Shown piece by piece: positions 62,720-64,000 of a stretch of DNA of 64,000 bases. Positions within the stretch are counted from its first letter, which is position 1, and every line of letters starts with the position of its first letter. The stretch spans positions 50,471,880 through 50,535,879 of the forward strand of contig CP141132.1 of NCBI GenBank assembly GCA_035236585.1, read 5' to 3'. Source of the stretch: Warburgia ugandensis. Taxonomy: Eukaryota > Streptophyta > Magnoliopsida > Canellales > Canellaceae. The notes below the pieces were generated by a model. The model was not told the origin of the DNA. It searched no databases and worked only from the letters and a program-made list of their open reading frames with translations. The position numbers and the translations under genes are program-made.

Positions 62720-62722
<3 letters not shown>

Positions 62723-62775
62723 TCAATGAATCTTTCTTTTTTTGAATGGTTTTATTAAATATTTTTGGTGCCATG

Positions 62776-62955
62776 GAAGTTGCATGTATATTACCTCTCT
62801 ACTTTCAAGTTCCCTACTTTTTGAGTATCAGGAAATTGGATAAATTCAACAAAGCACTTTTAGAAAAGTGTAGATGGAGGTTTGGAGAAGACGATCTCTG
62901 GAAATGGGTCATTGTGAAGAAGTACATACATGATACTCTCGGTTGGGTGCCTTAG
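62776..62955 (+). pseudogene. LINE (non-LTR) reverse transcriptase, C-terminal fragment
   Basis: Reads ACILPLYFQVPYFLSIRKL then DKFNKALLEKCRWRFG and DLWKWVIVKKYIHDTLGWVP, ending at a stop. Plant LINE proteins have, after the reverse transcriptase domain, the pattern GGLG.R.L..FN.ALL.KW.WR...... LW..V...KYG. A deletion seems to join the earlier 'LPLYF..LF..P' segment directly to 'LSIRKL', removing the intervening residues. The rest of the element is not seen, so it is a dead relic. Confidence 0.85.
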
Positions 62956-63339
62956 ATGCCCAATATATAGAGGCTATCAAATGTTAGGAAGCATATCCCT
63001 GTCATGAGTTCATTGAGTGAGTTCCACTCTAAGTTTATGGATAAAAGTAGTGAGGAGGTTCACTTCTAGACAAAAAAATAGTGCCATCAAAACTCCCTCA
63101 ATCAAACATTCTATTGTCTGTTCAAGCTGGTCACCTTCCCTCATGAAACAATCAAATAGTGTTACTCTACTAACTCTTCTAAAACTAGGTGGAAACTTAA
63201 GTTTGCAAGATAAAGGAATGATTTACAATCATTTCAAAAAGTTCTTACATCATGCTTCTTATTCCCTTCCAAAAAAGGTTAAAGGGTGTGGCAGCCAAAT
63301 GTTTCGGAATCCTTCTATGTTAGAACCACCCTCCCATCA
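62956..63339. other. Unassigned DNA between LINE relic and LTR
   Basis: Possibly LINE 3' sequence. An ORF of 125 codons (63017-63394) runs across the start of the LTR and shows no recognisable domain, so I do not count it as a gene. Confidence 0.4.
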
Positions 63340-64000
63340 TGTGACGACCCGGGTTTTTCCATGCATACCTAAGGCGAGATGCATCCCTATTTGAAAACCA
63401 TTTTATAAAAACAATGCAATGCAGTAGAAAATATTTTGTTTTAAACTTATTTTGAAAACCCCGAGTGTCATTTGCTTTCACAACAACCAAAGTAGTTTTT
63501 GAAAATTTCAGAAATCATAAATGTCTTCTCAGGTCTATCCAGTCACAGCTCACAGCCCAACTGTAAATAAATACAAATACATGCCCAAAGGGTAGAGTGT
63601 TTACTTACATGTATAATTGTCTCTTTTTTATTTACTTGCTCGTAGCACTAACATTTCCTGAGGCGTCTTCTACTCGTGAGTGGAGCTGTCCTGAAAAATG
63701 ATATATTTGGGTGAGTATACACTATACTCAGTAGGAGTCTATCACTACTAGTTTCAAATGCATGCTATGTTTTAAACCATATGTTCTTTAAACCATGTGC
63801 ATGTTTGGACACTCATGTTCAATATCGATATTAAAAGCCAGCATCAAAATAGAATACTGACGACTTAAAGAATTGCATAATCCAAGTCGAAAGTAGCATA
63901 GATATCATGAAAATATACTATGATATGCATAAGATGCTCCAGTGAATCCAACTCATGAATCAATGGTCGACCATACTCATGTCATGCTATATGCAATGCA
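63340..64000 (-). mobile_element. Third family Y LTR, partial (runs off the window)
   Basis: It begins TGTGACGACCCGGG and follows 45901-46570 closely, with a short deletion after CCATGCAT. No iMet primer site precedes it, so, if the element is on the minus strand as in Y, this is the outer end of a 3' LTR or of a solo LTR. CATCA (63335-63339) is the expected target duplication. Confidence 0.88.

Noticed and set aside
62583..62774. Minus-strand Arg-Glu repeat ORF.
   Set aside because: Pure translation of the (CT)n microsatellite.
63017..63394. A 125-codon ORF at the right end.
   Set aside because: It runs across the start of an LTR, is Ser/Lys-rich and shows no domain.

Overview
The window is intergenic DNA from a flowering plant nuclear genome and is built almost entirely of nested transposable elements. 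It is AT-rich, with long LTRs that have tRNA-iMet or tRNA-Asp type primer sites, CACTA (En/Spm) DNA transposons, an Au-type SINE and long microsatellites. I found no intact host gene, no rRNA or tRNA gene and no CRISPR array. Species cannot be read from the sequence. The coding traces are all decayed transposon genes recognised by family motifs in broken frames. Family letters below (X, V, W, Y, Z) are my own labels for repeats that recur in the window.

Region by region: 1-7499 holds three copies of one long LTR (family X). A copy at 766-7499 is interrupted by a 2.7 kb solo LTR (4172-6879) with perfect 5-bp target duplications (ATTTT). 7500-12380 is a minus-strand Ty3/Gypsy remnant (family V) with its 3' LTR, polypurine tract and the last part of integrase. 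12733-24418 is an 11.7 kb CACTA element (CACTA-1) with 3-bp TAA duplications. It carries a broken TNP2 transposase gene, an 11-unit array of a 194-bp satellite, and a broken second gene joining a Transposase_24-like region to a Ulp1/SUMO-protease-like region. Its right end plus flanking DNA has been tandemly duplicated (737-bp period). 25894-30967 is a full-length, minus-strand family X LTR of 5.07 kb carrying a SINE (16-bp target duplications) and a roughly 100-bp microinversion that flips its TATA box.

31610-39079 is a minus-strand non-autonomous Gypsy-like element (family W) with a 2.25 kb 3' LTR, a gag-like remnant, a tRNA-Asp-like primer site and a 5' LTR cut by a second CACTA element. 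That element (CACTA-2, from 39080) carries another Transposase_24/Ulp1 gene on the minus strand and a Copia gag fragment. 45901-55047 is the best-preserved retroelement: a minus-strand element (family Y) with two about 2.8 kb LTRs, GTTCG target duplications, an iMet primer site and a polypurine tract, but a 3.5 kb interior with no recognisable protein. 55053-62600 is a long imperfect inverted repeat (family Z) around a CACTA remnant with a DUF4216 exon. The window ends with a LINE reverse-transcriptase fragment and the start of a third family Y LTR at 63340.

The genes do not work together in any host pathway. What can be read is an insertion history: family X solo LTRs into older family X; CACTA-1 and a family X LTR into family W-like DNA; a SINE into the latter; CACTA-2 into a family W LTR; and element Y into family Z DNA. 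ORFs inside the LTRs are judged spurious.
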